64,000 nt of DNA, from NCBI GenBank assembly GCA_040880545.1, contig JBBDIE010000177.1, forward strand, positions 5,073 through 69,072, written 5' to 3'. This document shows positions 8,087 through 16,152 of the stretch, piece by piece. Source of the DNA: M55B112 sp040880545. Lineage in GTDB: Bacteria > Bacteroidota > Bacteroidia > Bacteroidales > GCA-2748055. Every line of letters begins with the position of its first letter. The first letter of the stretch is position 1. The notes below the pieces were generated by a model. That model searched no databases, had not been told where the DNA came from, and saw nothing but the letters and a program-made list of their open reading frames with translations. The position numbers and the translations under genes were made by a program.

Positions 8087-10876
8087 TTGCAGAATACAGC
8101 ACTCAAGATAGTTATCAATATTGTTTTAACGTTTGCAACCGGCATATTCTTGTATGGTCAGGAACCCGACAGTACTATGCTACAGCCTGTCACCGATTCC
8201 CTGCCATCCATTATTATTAACAATGTTCCCGATTCCATCAATAATGAAGGGGATTCTGTTCTTCATTCCAGCGATACCTCCCGCTATTTACAGGATTCAT
8301 TGTTGATGGGTGTCGATTCATTGCGTAAGGATACTGTAAGGAGGTCGGGAATTGGAGGTGCTGTTACCGATGAAGTTGATTACGATGCCATTGATTCACT
8401 GGTTTTTTCCATGGACGGGGGGACCGTGGAAATGTATAATCAGGCTGTCATTACCTATGGGGATATCAGGCTTGAAGCCGGTTATATAAAGTATGAAATG
8501 CAGAATTCGGAAGTGCTGGCCTATGGGATACCGGATTCCACCGGAAAAATCACCCAACATCCCATTTTTGCTGAAGGACAGGATAGCTATGAGGCAAAAT
8601 ATATAAGGTATAACTTTAAGACACAGCGTGGATTTATTGAAGAGGTGATCACCGAGCAGGAGGGAGGGTTCCTCCATTCAAGGGAGACAAAAAAGCAGAA
8701 GAACGGACATATTCACATGAAAGATGGAAAATATACTACTTGTGATGCTGAACATCCGCACTTTTATGTGGCAATAACCAAAGGTATATCCATGCCGGGC
8801 GATAAAATTGTTGCCGGACCGGCCTATATTGTCGTGGAAGATATTCCACTCCCCATTGGTATTCCTTTTGGCTTCTTTCCCAATTCCAGGAAACAAACCT
8901 CCGGGATTCTGATACCGCAATATGGAGAGGAACGAAACAGGGGATTTTACCTGCGTGATGGCGGCTATTATTTTGCACTGAATGACTACTTTGACCTGCG
9001 AATTACAGGGGATGTCTATTCAAACGGGACCTGGGGAGTAAGGGCGGGTAGCAATTACAGGTGGAGATACAAATTCAATGGAAGTGTGAATGTACAATTA
9101 TTCAATAATGTGACAGGCTTCAAAAATGTGGAAGAGCTGTACGAGACTTCTAAGGACTATTCCATCAACTGGAGCCATGCACAGGCCAGGGAGGCGAACC
9201 CGAACAGTAATTTCCGTGCCAGTGTGAACCTGTCATCTTCCTCGTTTGACAGGCAACACACCAGGAACATAAATCAGGTAGTCACAAATACCAAGCAATC
9301 CAGTATCTCGTATACGAAAAACTGGCCCAATAGTCCATTCAATCTCAGTGCTTCCCTGAATCATTCACAAAACAGCAATTCGGGGGATGTAAATATGACA
9401 CTGCCCAAGGTATCCCTGAATATGGGAAGGATCAACCCCTTCGAACGGAAAAGGAGGGTGGGACCTGCGAAATGGTATGAGGATATACAATTGAGTTATA
9501 CCAGTTTACTTGAAAACAGGATCAGGACAAAAGATACACTCCTGTTTACGAACCAGGTCTGGAATGATATGAACAACGGGTTCAGGCATGAAATTCCATT
9601 GAGTTTGAATATCAAGCCATTTAATAGAATTGCAGCGTTGCAAAGTTTTACCATCACCCCGAATGTTAGCTACCGGGGGATGATCTATAACGGACAAACT
9701 GAAAAATCAATTATCGGGTACAATGAAGAAATAGTTGAAGGCGAGACAATTTATAAACCAATAGTGTTGGATACAACATACAGCAACAGACTTAGCTATG
9801 CACATGCCTATCTCCCACGCGTCAGTGCAGGAATGTCGCCAAAGATTTATGGGATGTATCAGTTTGCCGGCGGGGGCAGGCTGGAGGCAATCAGGCATGT
9901 AATGACTCCTTCTGCCAGCTTTTCCTATGTTCCCGACATGACAGCTTTTCAGCCGGATTATTACCGGGACCTGTACGATACAGTGAACAATGTATTGCTC
10001 CAAACCTATTCAATTTACGAGGATCAGATGTATGGAACCCCAACATTTAACGGTGCCTCAGGGTCTGTCAGCCTTTCATTGCGGAATAATCTGGAGGCGA
10101 AGATTCGCTCAGCGAATGACACCATTGATGAAGTGAAAAAAGTGAAACTGCTGGACAATTTTAATTTATCAACCAATTACAATATCTTCAACAGCGACAG
10201 TCTCTCTCCATCCTGGTCTCCAATTAATATAAACGGAAACACCCGGTTGTTCAATAACAAACTGTCTGTATCCTTTCGTGGTGTGATGGATCCTTTTGGT
10301 TATGATGACATACGTACCAGGACAACGGAAACAGTTTTTTCCCAGACGGGGAAACTGGCCAGGCTGACAACAGCCAGTATATCCATGGGAACATCATTCA
10401 GTTCTAAAGGAAGCGGATCGGATCGTGAAGAAGATGGGGAATCAGATCCGTTAACAGAAAGCGCATTTGACAATTCTGGCGTAAATGATCCCAATACTGG
10501 TTACGATCCGAGTAGAGACGATTATTACGGCGATTATGTCGATTTTGATGTCCCCTGGTCACTGAAATTAGACTACTCATTCAGTTACAGGAAACCACGG
10601 GATGTATCGTCTATTGTGCAAACAGTCAGGGCTTCCGGAGATCTTAGCCTTACACCCAAATGGAAAATCGGATTTAATACCGGGTACGATATCTTCAACA
10701 AACAGTTTACCACCACTAACCTCAGTCTGTACAGGGACCTTCACTGCTGGGAGATGAGGATATCAGTGGTGCCATTTGGAAATTACAAATCTTACAATTT
10801 CCAGATCAATGCAAAGTCATCTATTCTCTCCGACCTGAAATATAATAAACGGAAAAGCTGGCAGGATAATTTCTGA
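8087..10876 (+). CDS. lptD: LPS assembly outer-membrane protein LptD
   Basis: This 929-residue protein is the Bacteroidota-type LptD, which inserts lipopolysaccharide into the outer leaflet of the outer membrane. It has a signal peptide (about residues 1-25), an OstA/LptA-like beta-jellyroll region (about 100-250, including VEMYNQAVITYGDIRLEAG) and a long beta-barrel domain rich in alternating aromatic residues that ends at an aromatic C-terminus (WQDNF). The start is TTG at 8087. An in-frame TAA lies at 8078, and the next possible starts would lose the signal peptide. It is divergent from the amidase operon and convergent with a glycosyltransferase. Confidence 0.85.
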   Translation: MQNTALKIVINIVLTFATGIFLYGQEPDSTMLQPVTDSLPSIIINNVPDSINNEGDSVLHSSDTSRYLQDSLLMGVDSLRKDTVRRSGIGGAVTDEVDYDAIDSLVFSMDGGTVEMYNQAVITYGDIRLEAGYIKYEMQNSEVLAYGIPDSTGKITQHPIFAEGQDSYEAKYIRYNFKTQRGFIEEVITEQEGGFLHSRETKKQKNGHIHMKDGKYTTCDAEHPHFYVAITKGISMPGDKIVAGPAYIVVEDIPLPIGIPFGFFPNSRKQTSGILIPQYGEERNRGFYLRDGGYYFALNDYFDLRITGDVYSNGTWGVRAGSNYRWRYKFNGSVNVQLFNNVTGFKNVEELYETSKDYSINWSHAQAREANPNSNFRASVNLSSSSFDRQHTRNINQVVTNTKQSSISYTKNWPNSPFNLSASLNHSQNSNSGDVNMTLPKVSLNMGRINPFERKRRVGPAKWYEDIQLSYTSLLENRIRTKDTLLFTNQVWNDMNNGFRHEIPLSLNIKPFNRIAALQSFTITPNVSYRGMIYNGQTEKSIIGYNEEIVEGETIYKPIVLDTTYSNRLSYAHAYLPRVSAGMSPKIYGMYQFAGGGRLEAIRHVMTPSASFSYVPDMTAFQPDYYRDLYDTVNNVLLQTYSIYEDQMYGTPTFNGASGSVSLSLRNNLEAKIRSANDTIDEVKKVKLLDNFNLSTNYNIFNSDSLSPSWSPININGNTRLFNNKLSVSFRGVMDPFGYDDIRTRTTETVFSQTGKLARLTTASISMGTSFSSKGSGSDREEDGESDPLTESAFDNSGVNDPNTGYDPSRDDYYGDYVDFDVPWSLKLDYSFSYRKPRDVSSIVQTVRASGDLSLTPKWKIGFNTGYDIFNKQFTTTNLSLYRDLHCWEMRISVVPFGNYKSYNFQINAKSSILSDLKYNKRKSWQDNF

Positions 10877-10890
10877 GTTTCCTACAGACA

Positions 10891-10906
10891 AATATCAATT
10901 GATATT
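10891..10906. repeat. 16-bp perfect palindrome between convergent genes
   Basis: AATATCAATTGATATT is a perfect palindrome in the 32-bp gap between lptD and the glycosyltransferase gene. There is no strong U tract, so a terminator role is uncertain. Confidence 0.4.
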
Positions 10907-10908
10907 AT

Positions 10909-12336
10909 CTATTTTATGATGTACAGATCGAACAGGCTGGTACCCGTTTCAATCCTTTCATAATTCTCGGGATCCATGGGCAATGTACCTTTTTCTACAA
11001 TGGTATAATCCAACTTCCTGCTTGAATTTTCAAGGTATACATCATGATACCGAAGCATGTAAAACTGAAAGGGCCAGTTATTATAGGAGGCAGCGTCGCA
11101 GCTTACCCGGCGGTATGGTTCAAGTATTTCTCCCAATACATAAACATCCGACAGTAATTCACTGTTCCTGCCCGGCTTTCCGGCAAATACAAAGGTCAGA
11201 ATGATACCTGAAGCCAGAAGCAGTACCATGATTGAATTCACCACCCTGAATAATAATCCTTGAGGTCCAATACCCCGAATCAACTTGTCTGCTATAGGTG
11301 CGGTCAGAAATGCAAAAGCCAACGCGAAGCAAGGGAAGGAGTGACTCATGTAAAAGCCCCGCTGAACCAGGGTTAGCATTAAGGGAAGTGAACCGCTCAA
11401 TCCCAATAAAAAAAACATGCCTGTTTTACTGGTCTCCGCAGTACCGGGTATGCTCCTTACCTTTAAGATCGTTGTTGTAAGGTACAGCAGGCCGGTAATT
11501 AACAGGGCAGGGGACAATTCAAGCAAAAGACGTCCCAACATGTATAAATGCGATGAAACAACCGGATCAGTCTCCACCCTTTTTACGAGTCTGTATTTAA
11601 AATAAAATGTAAGACTTTCCCGGGCTGTTTCATTCAGCAACAGCAATCCGTAAATCACGATGGGGACCAAAATATATAATAAGGTCAGCCCGGCAGCTTT
11701 CGAAAACTTTACTTTTCCCGTGGTGATCCATGCGATACCGGCAATTGTCAGAGGAAACAATCCCGGGATTCCTTTGGTAAGGGATGCCAGGAAAATAAAT
11801 AATCCTGTAAGCAGTGCCAATACCAGCCATCGCTCCTTATGGTAAATACTGTGGAGACCAAAATAGATGGCAGAGATGGTAAACATCCCCATGGTATTTT
11901 CCTGCATATTTTGTTTGAAAGTCCAACTCATCAGGGGTATTGACATCCAGAAAATCAGCGGTAGCCAGGAATAATTCCGAAACGTAAGCGGAGCAAATTC
12001 CCGCCATATCAGATGGATCATAAAACCTGTAAACAGTGCCGTGAACAATATGTATATCCGCTCGGTGAACAGGCTGTTTCCCAATATTTTGAAAAATAGA
12101 GACTGCAGGGCATACATAAGTGGAGGTTGTTCCAGAAACGCGTTGGATCCTTGCTTCCACCATGTTTCAGAAAGAAAGGGAAACCAGAAAGACCCTCTTC
12201 CCTCCGCCAGATTCTTGGAAACACAGGCGTACTGGGTTCCATCAGCAAACATACCATCCATGAATAGTCCTTGCAAAATCAGAAACACAAACAATACAGC
12301 TGTTGAAATCCAAAAAAAGAGGTGAATCTTATTCAT
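10909..12336 (-). CDS. Polytopic glycosyltransferase (ArnT / PMT-like, family 39 type)
   Basis: The 475-residue protein has about ten membrane segments. The first large periplasmic loop (about residues 30-75) contains DGTQYACVSKNLAEGRGSFW and QPPLMYALQS. An acidic residue in this loop followed by a PPL-type motif is typical of GT-C enzymes such as ArnT and protein mannosyltransferases, which use polyprenyl-phosphate sugars. It probably decorates lipid A, a glycan or a protein. Acceptor and sugar are unknown. It is convergent with lptD, and that proximity is suggestive but not proof of a lipid A role. Confidence 0.8.
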   Translation of the reverse strand: MNKIHLFFWISTAVLFVFLILQGLFMDGMFADGTQYACVSKNLAEGRGSFWFPFLSETWWKQGSNAFLEQPPLMYALQSLFFKILGNSLFTERIYILFTALFTGFMIHLIWREFAPLTFRNYSWLPLIFWMSIPLMSWTFKQNMQENTMGMFTISAIYFGLHSIYHKERWLVLALLTGLFIFLASLTKGIPGLFPLTIAGIAWITTGKVKFSKAAGLTLLYILVPIVIYGLLLLNETARESLTFYFKYRLVKRVETDPVVSSHLYMLGRLLLELSPALLITGLLYLTTTILKVRSIPGTAETSKTGMFFLLGLSGSLPLMLTLVQRGFYMSHSFPCFALAFAFLTAPIADKLIRGIGPQGLLFRVVNSIMVLLLASGIILTFVFAGKPGRNSELLSDVYVLGEILEPYRRVSCDAASYNNWPFQFYMLRYHDVYLENSSRKLDYTIVEKGTLPMDPENYERIETGTSLFDLYIIK

Positions 12337-12430
12337 CAGGTTATATGGGCAAAACAGACAATAAATATAGTGTATTTGTCAGATTTATTTTACCTTGACT
12401 ATCTGTTTAAATACTAAAACTTATATTTCA

Positions 12431-12808
12431 ATGAAAAAAATAATCAATACCAAAAAAGCTCCGTCTGCTGTCGGGCCTTATTCCCAGGCAGTGGAGGTTA
12501 ACGGAACCCTGTATATCTCCGGCCAGATCCCCATGGATCCGGAAACGGGACAGGTTGTAGGTGGGGGAATCATGGAGCAAACCGACCGGGTGATGAAGAA
12601 TATAGGTGCATTGCTGGATGATGCCGGATACACATATAATGATGTTGTAAAATCCACCTGCCTGCTTTCAGACATGGGCAATTTCAAAGCAATGAATGAA
12701 GTGTATGCATCTTACTATGTGGAGAGACAGCCTGCCAGGGCAGCGTTTGCAGTGAAGGAACTGCCACTGGGCGTGTTAATTGAGATTGAAACTATTGCTG
12801 TAAAATAG
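12431..12808 (+). CDS. ridA: RidA family 2-iminobutanoate/2-iminopropanoate deaminase
   Basis: RidA hydrolyses reactive enamine/imine intermediates released by PLP enzymes and so protects the cell from 2-aminoacrylate stress. The 125-residue protein has the family features: AVGPYSQAVEVNG near residue 12, YISGQIP near 30, and the C-terminal block ARAAFAVKELPLGVLIEIE with the conserved Arg and Glu. The ATG at 12431 gives the standard length; an in-frame TTG 36 bp upstream would add an unlikely 12-residue tail. It ends just before a bidirectional terminator shared with rplI. Confidence 0.95.
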   Translation: MKKIINTKKAPSAVGPYSQAVEVNGTLYISGQIPMDPETGQVVGGGIMEQTDRVMKNIGALLDDAGYTYNDVVKSTCLLSDMGNFKAMNEVYASYYVERQPARAAFAVKELPLGVLIEIETIAVK

Positions 12809-12820
12809 GGAATATACCAA

Positions 12821-12866
12821 AAAATGAGCCGTCCCAAAACTATGTTTGGGACGGCTTCAATTTTAA
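12821..12866. terminator. Bidirectional terminator between ridA and rplI
   Basis: A perfect 12-bp stem (12827-12838 with 12845-12856, arms AGCCGTCCCAAA and TTTGGGACGGCT) encloses a 6-nt loop. An A-rich left flank gives a U tract for the leftward rplI transcript, and TTCAATTTT follows for the rightward one. The leftward signal is the stronger. Confidence 0.85.
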
Positions 12867-12880
12867 AAATATCTACCAGG

Positions 12881-13327
12881 TTATTCTGAAATAATCTCGA
12901 AAGGCACTTCCACTTCCACTTCTTTATGAAGTTTGATGGTGGCTGTATATTTTCCAACCTCCTTGATCAGTTCTTCCTTTATGGTTACATTCTTCCTGTC
13001 AATGTCAAATCCTTTTTTGGATAATTCCTCGGCAATCTGAATAGTATTTACTGAACCAAAAATCTTGCCTTTGGTACTTGTTTTTGCTCCGATGGTAATG
13101 GATACATCTTTCAGCTTCTCTGCAAATTCCATGGCGGCATCTTTGAGCTGTGCCTCTTTATGTGCACGCTGACGAAGATTCTCTTCATGAATTTTTCTTG
13201 CAGTCTTGGTTGCATTAATCCCGTATCCTTTAGGGATCAGGTAATTTCTCGCATATCCATCCTTTACCGTTATGATATCATCTTTGTGACCCAAATTCGG
13301 CATGTCTTGTTTTAATATAATTTCCAT
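12881..13327 (-). CDS. rplI: 50S ribosomal protein L9
   Basis: The 148-residue protein has the L9 N-terminal domain with VKDGYARNYLIPKGYGINAT (about residues 22-41), a central helix (about 45-75) and the C-terminal RNA-binding domain. It binds 23S rRNA at the L1 stalk base and affects frame maintenance. It is the last gene of the rpsF-rpsR-rplI operon, the usual order, and is followed by a strong hairpin terminator. Confidence 0.98.
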   Translation of the reverse strand: MEIILKQDMPNLGHKDDIITVKDGYARNYLIPKGYGINATKTARKIHEENLRQRAHKEAQLKDAAMEFAEKLKDVSITIGAKTSTKGKIFGSVNTIQIAEELSKKGFDIDRKNVTIKEELIKEVGKYTATIKLHKEVEVEVPFEIISE

Positions 13328-13342
13328 GTTCGTTCCTCCGGG

Positions 13343-13612
13343 TTATTTCATCATATCAGTTACATAAGGTAGCATTGCCAGGTGGCGTGATCGTTTAACT
13401 GCTACAGATACTTTTCTCTGGTACTTCAAAGAAGTTCCCGTTAACCTGCGTGGCAGAATCTTACCCTGCTCATTTAGAAATTTCTTTAAGAACTCCGGAT
13501 CTTTGTAATCAATGTACTTGATCCTGTTCTTGCGGAAACGGCAATACTTCTTCTTTTTGATCTCAACGGTAGGTGGTGTCAGATACCTGATTTCTGAATT
13601 TGCTTGTGCCAT
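13343..13612 (-). CDS. rpsR: 30S ribosomal protein S18
   Basis: This 89-residue protein carries the S18 signature with a Lys-rich KKKKYCRFRKNRIKYIDYKD block near residues 18-37, then LKKFLNEQGKILPRRLTGTS and the basic C-terminal RNA-binding helix. S18 binds S6 on the small-subunit platform. It sits 3 bp after rpsF and 15 bp before rplI in one operon. A single Cys (C23) is present and there is no complete zinc motif. Confidence 0.98.
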   Translation of the reverse strand: MAQANSEIRYLTPPTVEIKKKKYCRFRKNRIKYIDYKDPEFLKKFLNEQGKILPRRLTGTSLKYQRKVSVAVKRSRHLAMLPYVTDMMK

Positions 13613-13615
13613 GAT

Positions 13616-13975
13616 TTATTCCTCCTTTGCTTTTTCCGTTTCTGCTGCTTTCCTGGCTCTCTTTTTCTCCGCATAAGCGATGGCATACTTATCCATCTTC
13701 ATGGTGAGAAATCGAATGATCCTTTCATCACGGCGAAACTCAGTTTCTAATTTTCCAATAAATTCACCTTCTACCTTAAATTCAATCAGGTGATAGAACC
13801 CAGTGGATTTTTTCTGGATGGGATAAGCCAATTTTTTCAGGCCCCAGTTTTCCTCGTAGACCACCTCGCCCTTTGCAGACTTGATAAGGTCCCTGAATTT
13901 TTCAACCGTTTCCTTCATCTGTACTTCAGACAAAACGGGAGTTGCAATGAAAACGGTTTCATACTGATTTAACAT
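13616..13975 (-). CDS. rpsF: 30S ribosomal protein S6
   Basis: The 119-residue protein has the S6 ferredoxin-like fold: N-terminal MLNQYETVFIATPVLSE, the block ENWGLKKLAYPIQKKSTGFYHLIEF near residue 42, and RRDERIIRFLTMK near 79. A charged tail (KKRARKAAETEKAKEE) ends it. S6 dimerises with S18 on the platform. It is the first gene of the operon and has the best promoter in the window about 40 bp upstream. Confidence 0.98.
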   Translation of the reverse strand: MLNQYETVFIATPVLSEVQMKETVEKFRDLIKSAKGEVVYEENWGLKKLAYPIQKKSTGFYHLIEFKVEGEFIGKLETEFRRDERIIRFLTMKMDKYAIAYAEKKRARKAAETEKAKEE

Positions 13976-14014
13976 ACGCTAATTTGTTTTTATTACTTGT
14001 TTTAAAATCGACCG

Positions 14015-14045
14015 CAAATGTAGCGACTTTTTTAAAAAGAACAAA
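14015..14045 (-). promoter_or_regulatory. Canonical Bacteroidota promoter of rpsF-rpsR-rplI
   Basis: On the minus strand, TTTG (complement of 14042-14045) is followed after exactly 19 bp by TACATTTG (complement of 14015-14022). This fits the Bacteroidota sigma-ABfr consensus TTTG-N19-TAnnTTTG fully. Transcription would start near 14008, about 33 nt before the rpsF ATG. Confidence 0.8.
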
Positions 14046-14303
14046 GGATTCACAACGCTTATTTAACGAAATATCTTGCTGTATATCAGTGAGCATGGTG
14101 GGAAAGGTAAAATTGACCTGTAAACAATGAAATCTTGCGTGTCTCTTCTGTGCAGCACATCATCTTAGCCAAATCCCTGGTGATACGTTGTGATTCCTCT
14201 GTTTAACTTATGGTAATCATATCCCAAATGTTTTAATTACACATTTTTCCTTTCTACTTTTTTCTTTTCCATTATCTTTACATTTTGATTTCAAAAAATC
14301 ATT
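14046..14303. other. Intergenic region between the rpsF promoter and dnaX
   Basis: The gap between rpsF and dnaX is 328 bp and holds the rpsF promoter at one end. The rest is AT-rich. TATCTTTA at 14273-14280 (7 of 8 matches to TAnnTTTG) is a weak candidate for the dnaX promoter. I see no gene or structured RNA here. Confidence 0.35.
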
Positions 14304-15413
14304 ATGGAGAATTTTGTTGTATCTGCACGAAAATACCGTCCCGACAACTTTAAAAGCGTTGTTGGCCAGGATACAATAACATCCACCCTGAAAAATGCCA
14401 TTAAAAACAACCATCTTGGGCATGCATATCTATTCAGTGGTCCGAGAGGAATTGGAAAAACAACCTGTGCAAGGATATTTGCGAAAACGATCAATTGCCA
14501 GAATCTTTCTCCGGCCACAGAAGCCTGCAATGCGTGTGAATCTTGTAAATCTTTTAATGAAAGCAGGTCATACAATATTCACGAACTGGACGCCGCTTCA
14601 AACAACTCAGTGGACGATATCCGGTCGTTAACAGAACAGGTCCGGATTCCTCCCCAGGTTGGGAAATACAGCCTGTATATCATCGATGAGGTCCACATGC
14701 TCTCTGCCCAGGCGTTCAATGCGTTTCTGAAAACGCTTGAGGAACCACCGGCACATGCAATTTTTATTCTGGCTACTACGGAAAAGCACAAGATTATTCC
14801 TACCATCCTTTCAAGGTGCCAGATTTACGATTTCAACCGGATTCACACAGCAGATACGGTAGGGTATTTGAAATACATCGCAGGAGAGGAGAAGGTGACC
14901 TTTGAAGAGGACGCATTGCATGTAATCGCACAAAAGGCTGAAGGGGCCATGCGAGATGCACTGTCCATATTTGATCAGGTGGTAAGTTTCTCAGATAAGA
15001 AGATTACCTATGCATCAGTTATTGAGAACTTAAATATTCTCGATGTTGAATATTATTTTAAACTCACAGGAGAATTTCTAAAGAACAATATTTCAGCAGT
15101 ACTGATCACCTTTAATGAAATACTGGAAAAGGGGTTTGACGCCAGGAATTTTATTAACGGTCTCGCCTCACATTTTCGTGACCTCCTGATATCAAAAGAT
15201 TCGGCAACAGTTGTCCTCCTTGATGTGGGAGCTTCCATCAGGGAACAATATCTGAAACAGGCAGCAGAGGTGCCGGTTGAATTCCTGTTTGAAGCGATGG
15301 AGATATGTAATGATGCCGACCTGCAATTCAGAGGGAGCAGAAACCAGCGGCTTACCATTGAACTGGCATTGGTCAGACTGGCGAACCTCACAATGGTTCA
15401 AAAAAAAAAATAA
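14304..15413 (+). CDS. dnaX: DNA polymerase III gamma subunit (short dnaX product)
   Basis: This 369-residue frame holds the clamp-loader ATPase domains I-III of DnaX: Walker A GPRGIGKTT (residues 46-54), a zinc module with C65, C75, C78 and C81, Walker B IIDEVHM near 125, and the SRC motif near 169. It ends at TAA directly after an A11 run (15400-15410). The product stops just where domain III ends, which is the architecture of a gamma subunit. The tau-specific C-terminal domains continue in the -1 frame without another stop, so dnaX here probably makes gamma by normal decoding and tau by slippage. A sequencing error in the homopolymer is the alternative. Confidence 0.93.
   Translation: MENFVVSARKYRPDNFKSVVGQDTITSTLKNAIKNNHLGHAYLFSGPRGIGKTTCARIFAKTINCQNLSPATEACNACESCKSFNESRSYNIHELDAASNNSVDDIRSLTEQVRIPPQVGKYSLYIIDEVHMLSAQAFNAFLKTLEEPPAHAIFILATTEKHKIIPTILSRCQIYDFNRIHTADTVGYLKYIAGEEKVTFEEDALHVIAQKAEGAMRDALSIFDQVVSFSDKKITYASVIENLNILDVEYYFKLTGEFLKNNISAVLITFNEILEKGFDARNFINGLASHFRDLLISKDSATVVLLDVGASIREQYLKQAAEVPVEFLFEAMEICNDADLQFRGSRNQRLTIELALVRLANLTMVQKKK
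15400..15410 (+). promoter_or_regulatory. dnaX: A11 slippery run at the dnaX gamma/tau junction
   Basis: Eleven consecutive A residues precede TAA. Reading as given stops at 15411-15413. Adding one A in the mRNA, or a -1 ribosomal shift, continues into the tau extension. Runs of A are known to cause transcriptional slippage in Thermus dnaX and ribosomal frameshifting in E. coli dnaX. No clear Shine-Dalgarno or stimulatory hairpin is obvious next to it. Confidence 0.7.
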
Positions 15414-16093
15414 TTGACCAACAGGAAGAAACTGCCTCCAAAGACCTGAAACAAGCTGCAAAAGTTGTTAAAACTGAAAAAAAAGAGGGCCCTGAAACGT
15501 CAACAACCCCGGTAAAAGTTCCGGACAGGGAATCTGGAAGGCAGACTGTGAAAAAGGAGGAGTCCGGGACAGAGAACGGAAAGGAGAATCAGGTTGTCTA
15601 TACAAAATCGGTGTCCATTAAAGGTGTACTGAAAGGAAAAGCACCAGTTATTCCGGTGGCGGATGAGGAGATTGGTGAGGAAGATCAGGTAGCAGGGATA
15701 CCTCTCCTGGAAACGTCAGAGGTTGAAATAACAGAGGCAGATATTCAACGCACATGGATCGAATATGCCGACTCAATTGAGAAATCCCATCCCCGGATTT
15801 ACAGTACCCTGAAGCAACAGGTCCCTACCATGACAGAAAAAGGCAAGATACGGATCAGGCTCAACAGTAACGCGCAGAGGGAGAATTTCGTTCAACGAAT
15901 AAAACCTGATCTGACAAAATATTTTCAGCAAAAACTGGCCAATATCGAATATGTATTTGAAACAAACCTGATCGCCAATGAAACAACCGCTAAAAAGGTG
16001 TATACGGAACAGGATAAACTGGATTACATGATCGATAAAAATCCGGCTATTGAAAAGCTGAAATCGAGATTTAATATGGATTTTGACGATTGA
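15410..16093 (+). CDS. dnaX: Tau-specific C-terminal region of DnaX (reached by -1 slippage)
   Basis: Read in the -1 frame from the A run, 227 residues follow without a stop. A charged, low-complexity linker (about 100 residues) is followed by a conserved domain (about 15740-16090) ending DYMIDKNPAIEKLKSRFNMDFDD, like the C-terminus of full-length Bacteroidota DnaX. Together with the first 369 codons this gives a tau protein of about 596 residues, normal for the phylum. In E. coli this region binds the polymerase alpha subunit and DnaB. There is a GTG at 15548 in the same frame, but separate initiation there would split the linker and is less likely. Confidence 0.8.
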   Translation: MIDQQEETASKDLKQAAKVVKTEKKEGPETSTTPVKVPDRESGRQTVKKEESGTENGKENQVVYTKSVSIKGVLKGKAPVIPVADEEIGEEDQVAGIPLLETSEVEITEADIQRTWIEYADSIEKSHPRIYSTLKQQVPTMTEKGKIRIRLNSNAQRENFVQRIKPDLTKYFQQKLANIEYVFETNLIANETTAKKVYTEQDKLDYMIDKNPAIEKLKSRFNMDFDD

Positions 16094-16152
16094 ACATATT
16101 GGATTCTAATTTGTATTACTTTGTTATTTATTTCATATAAAAAAATTTACTT

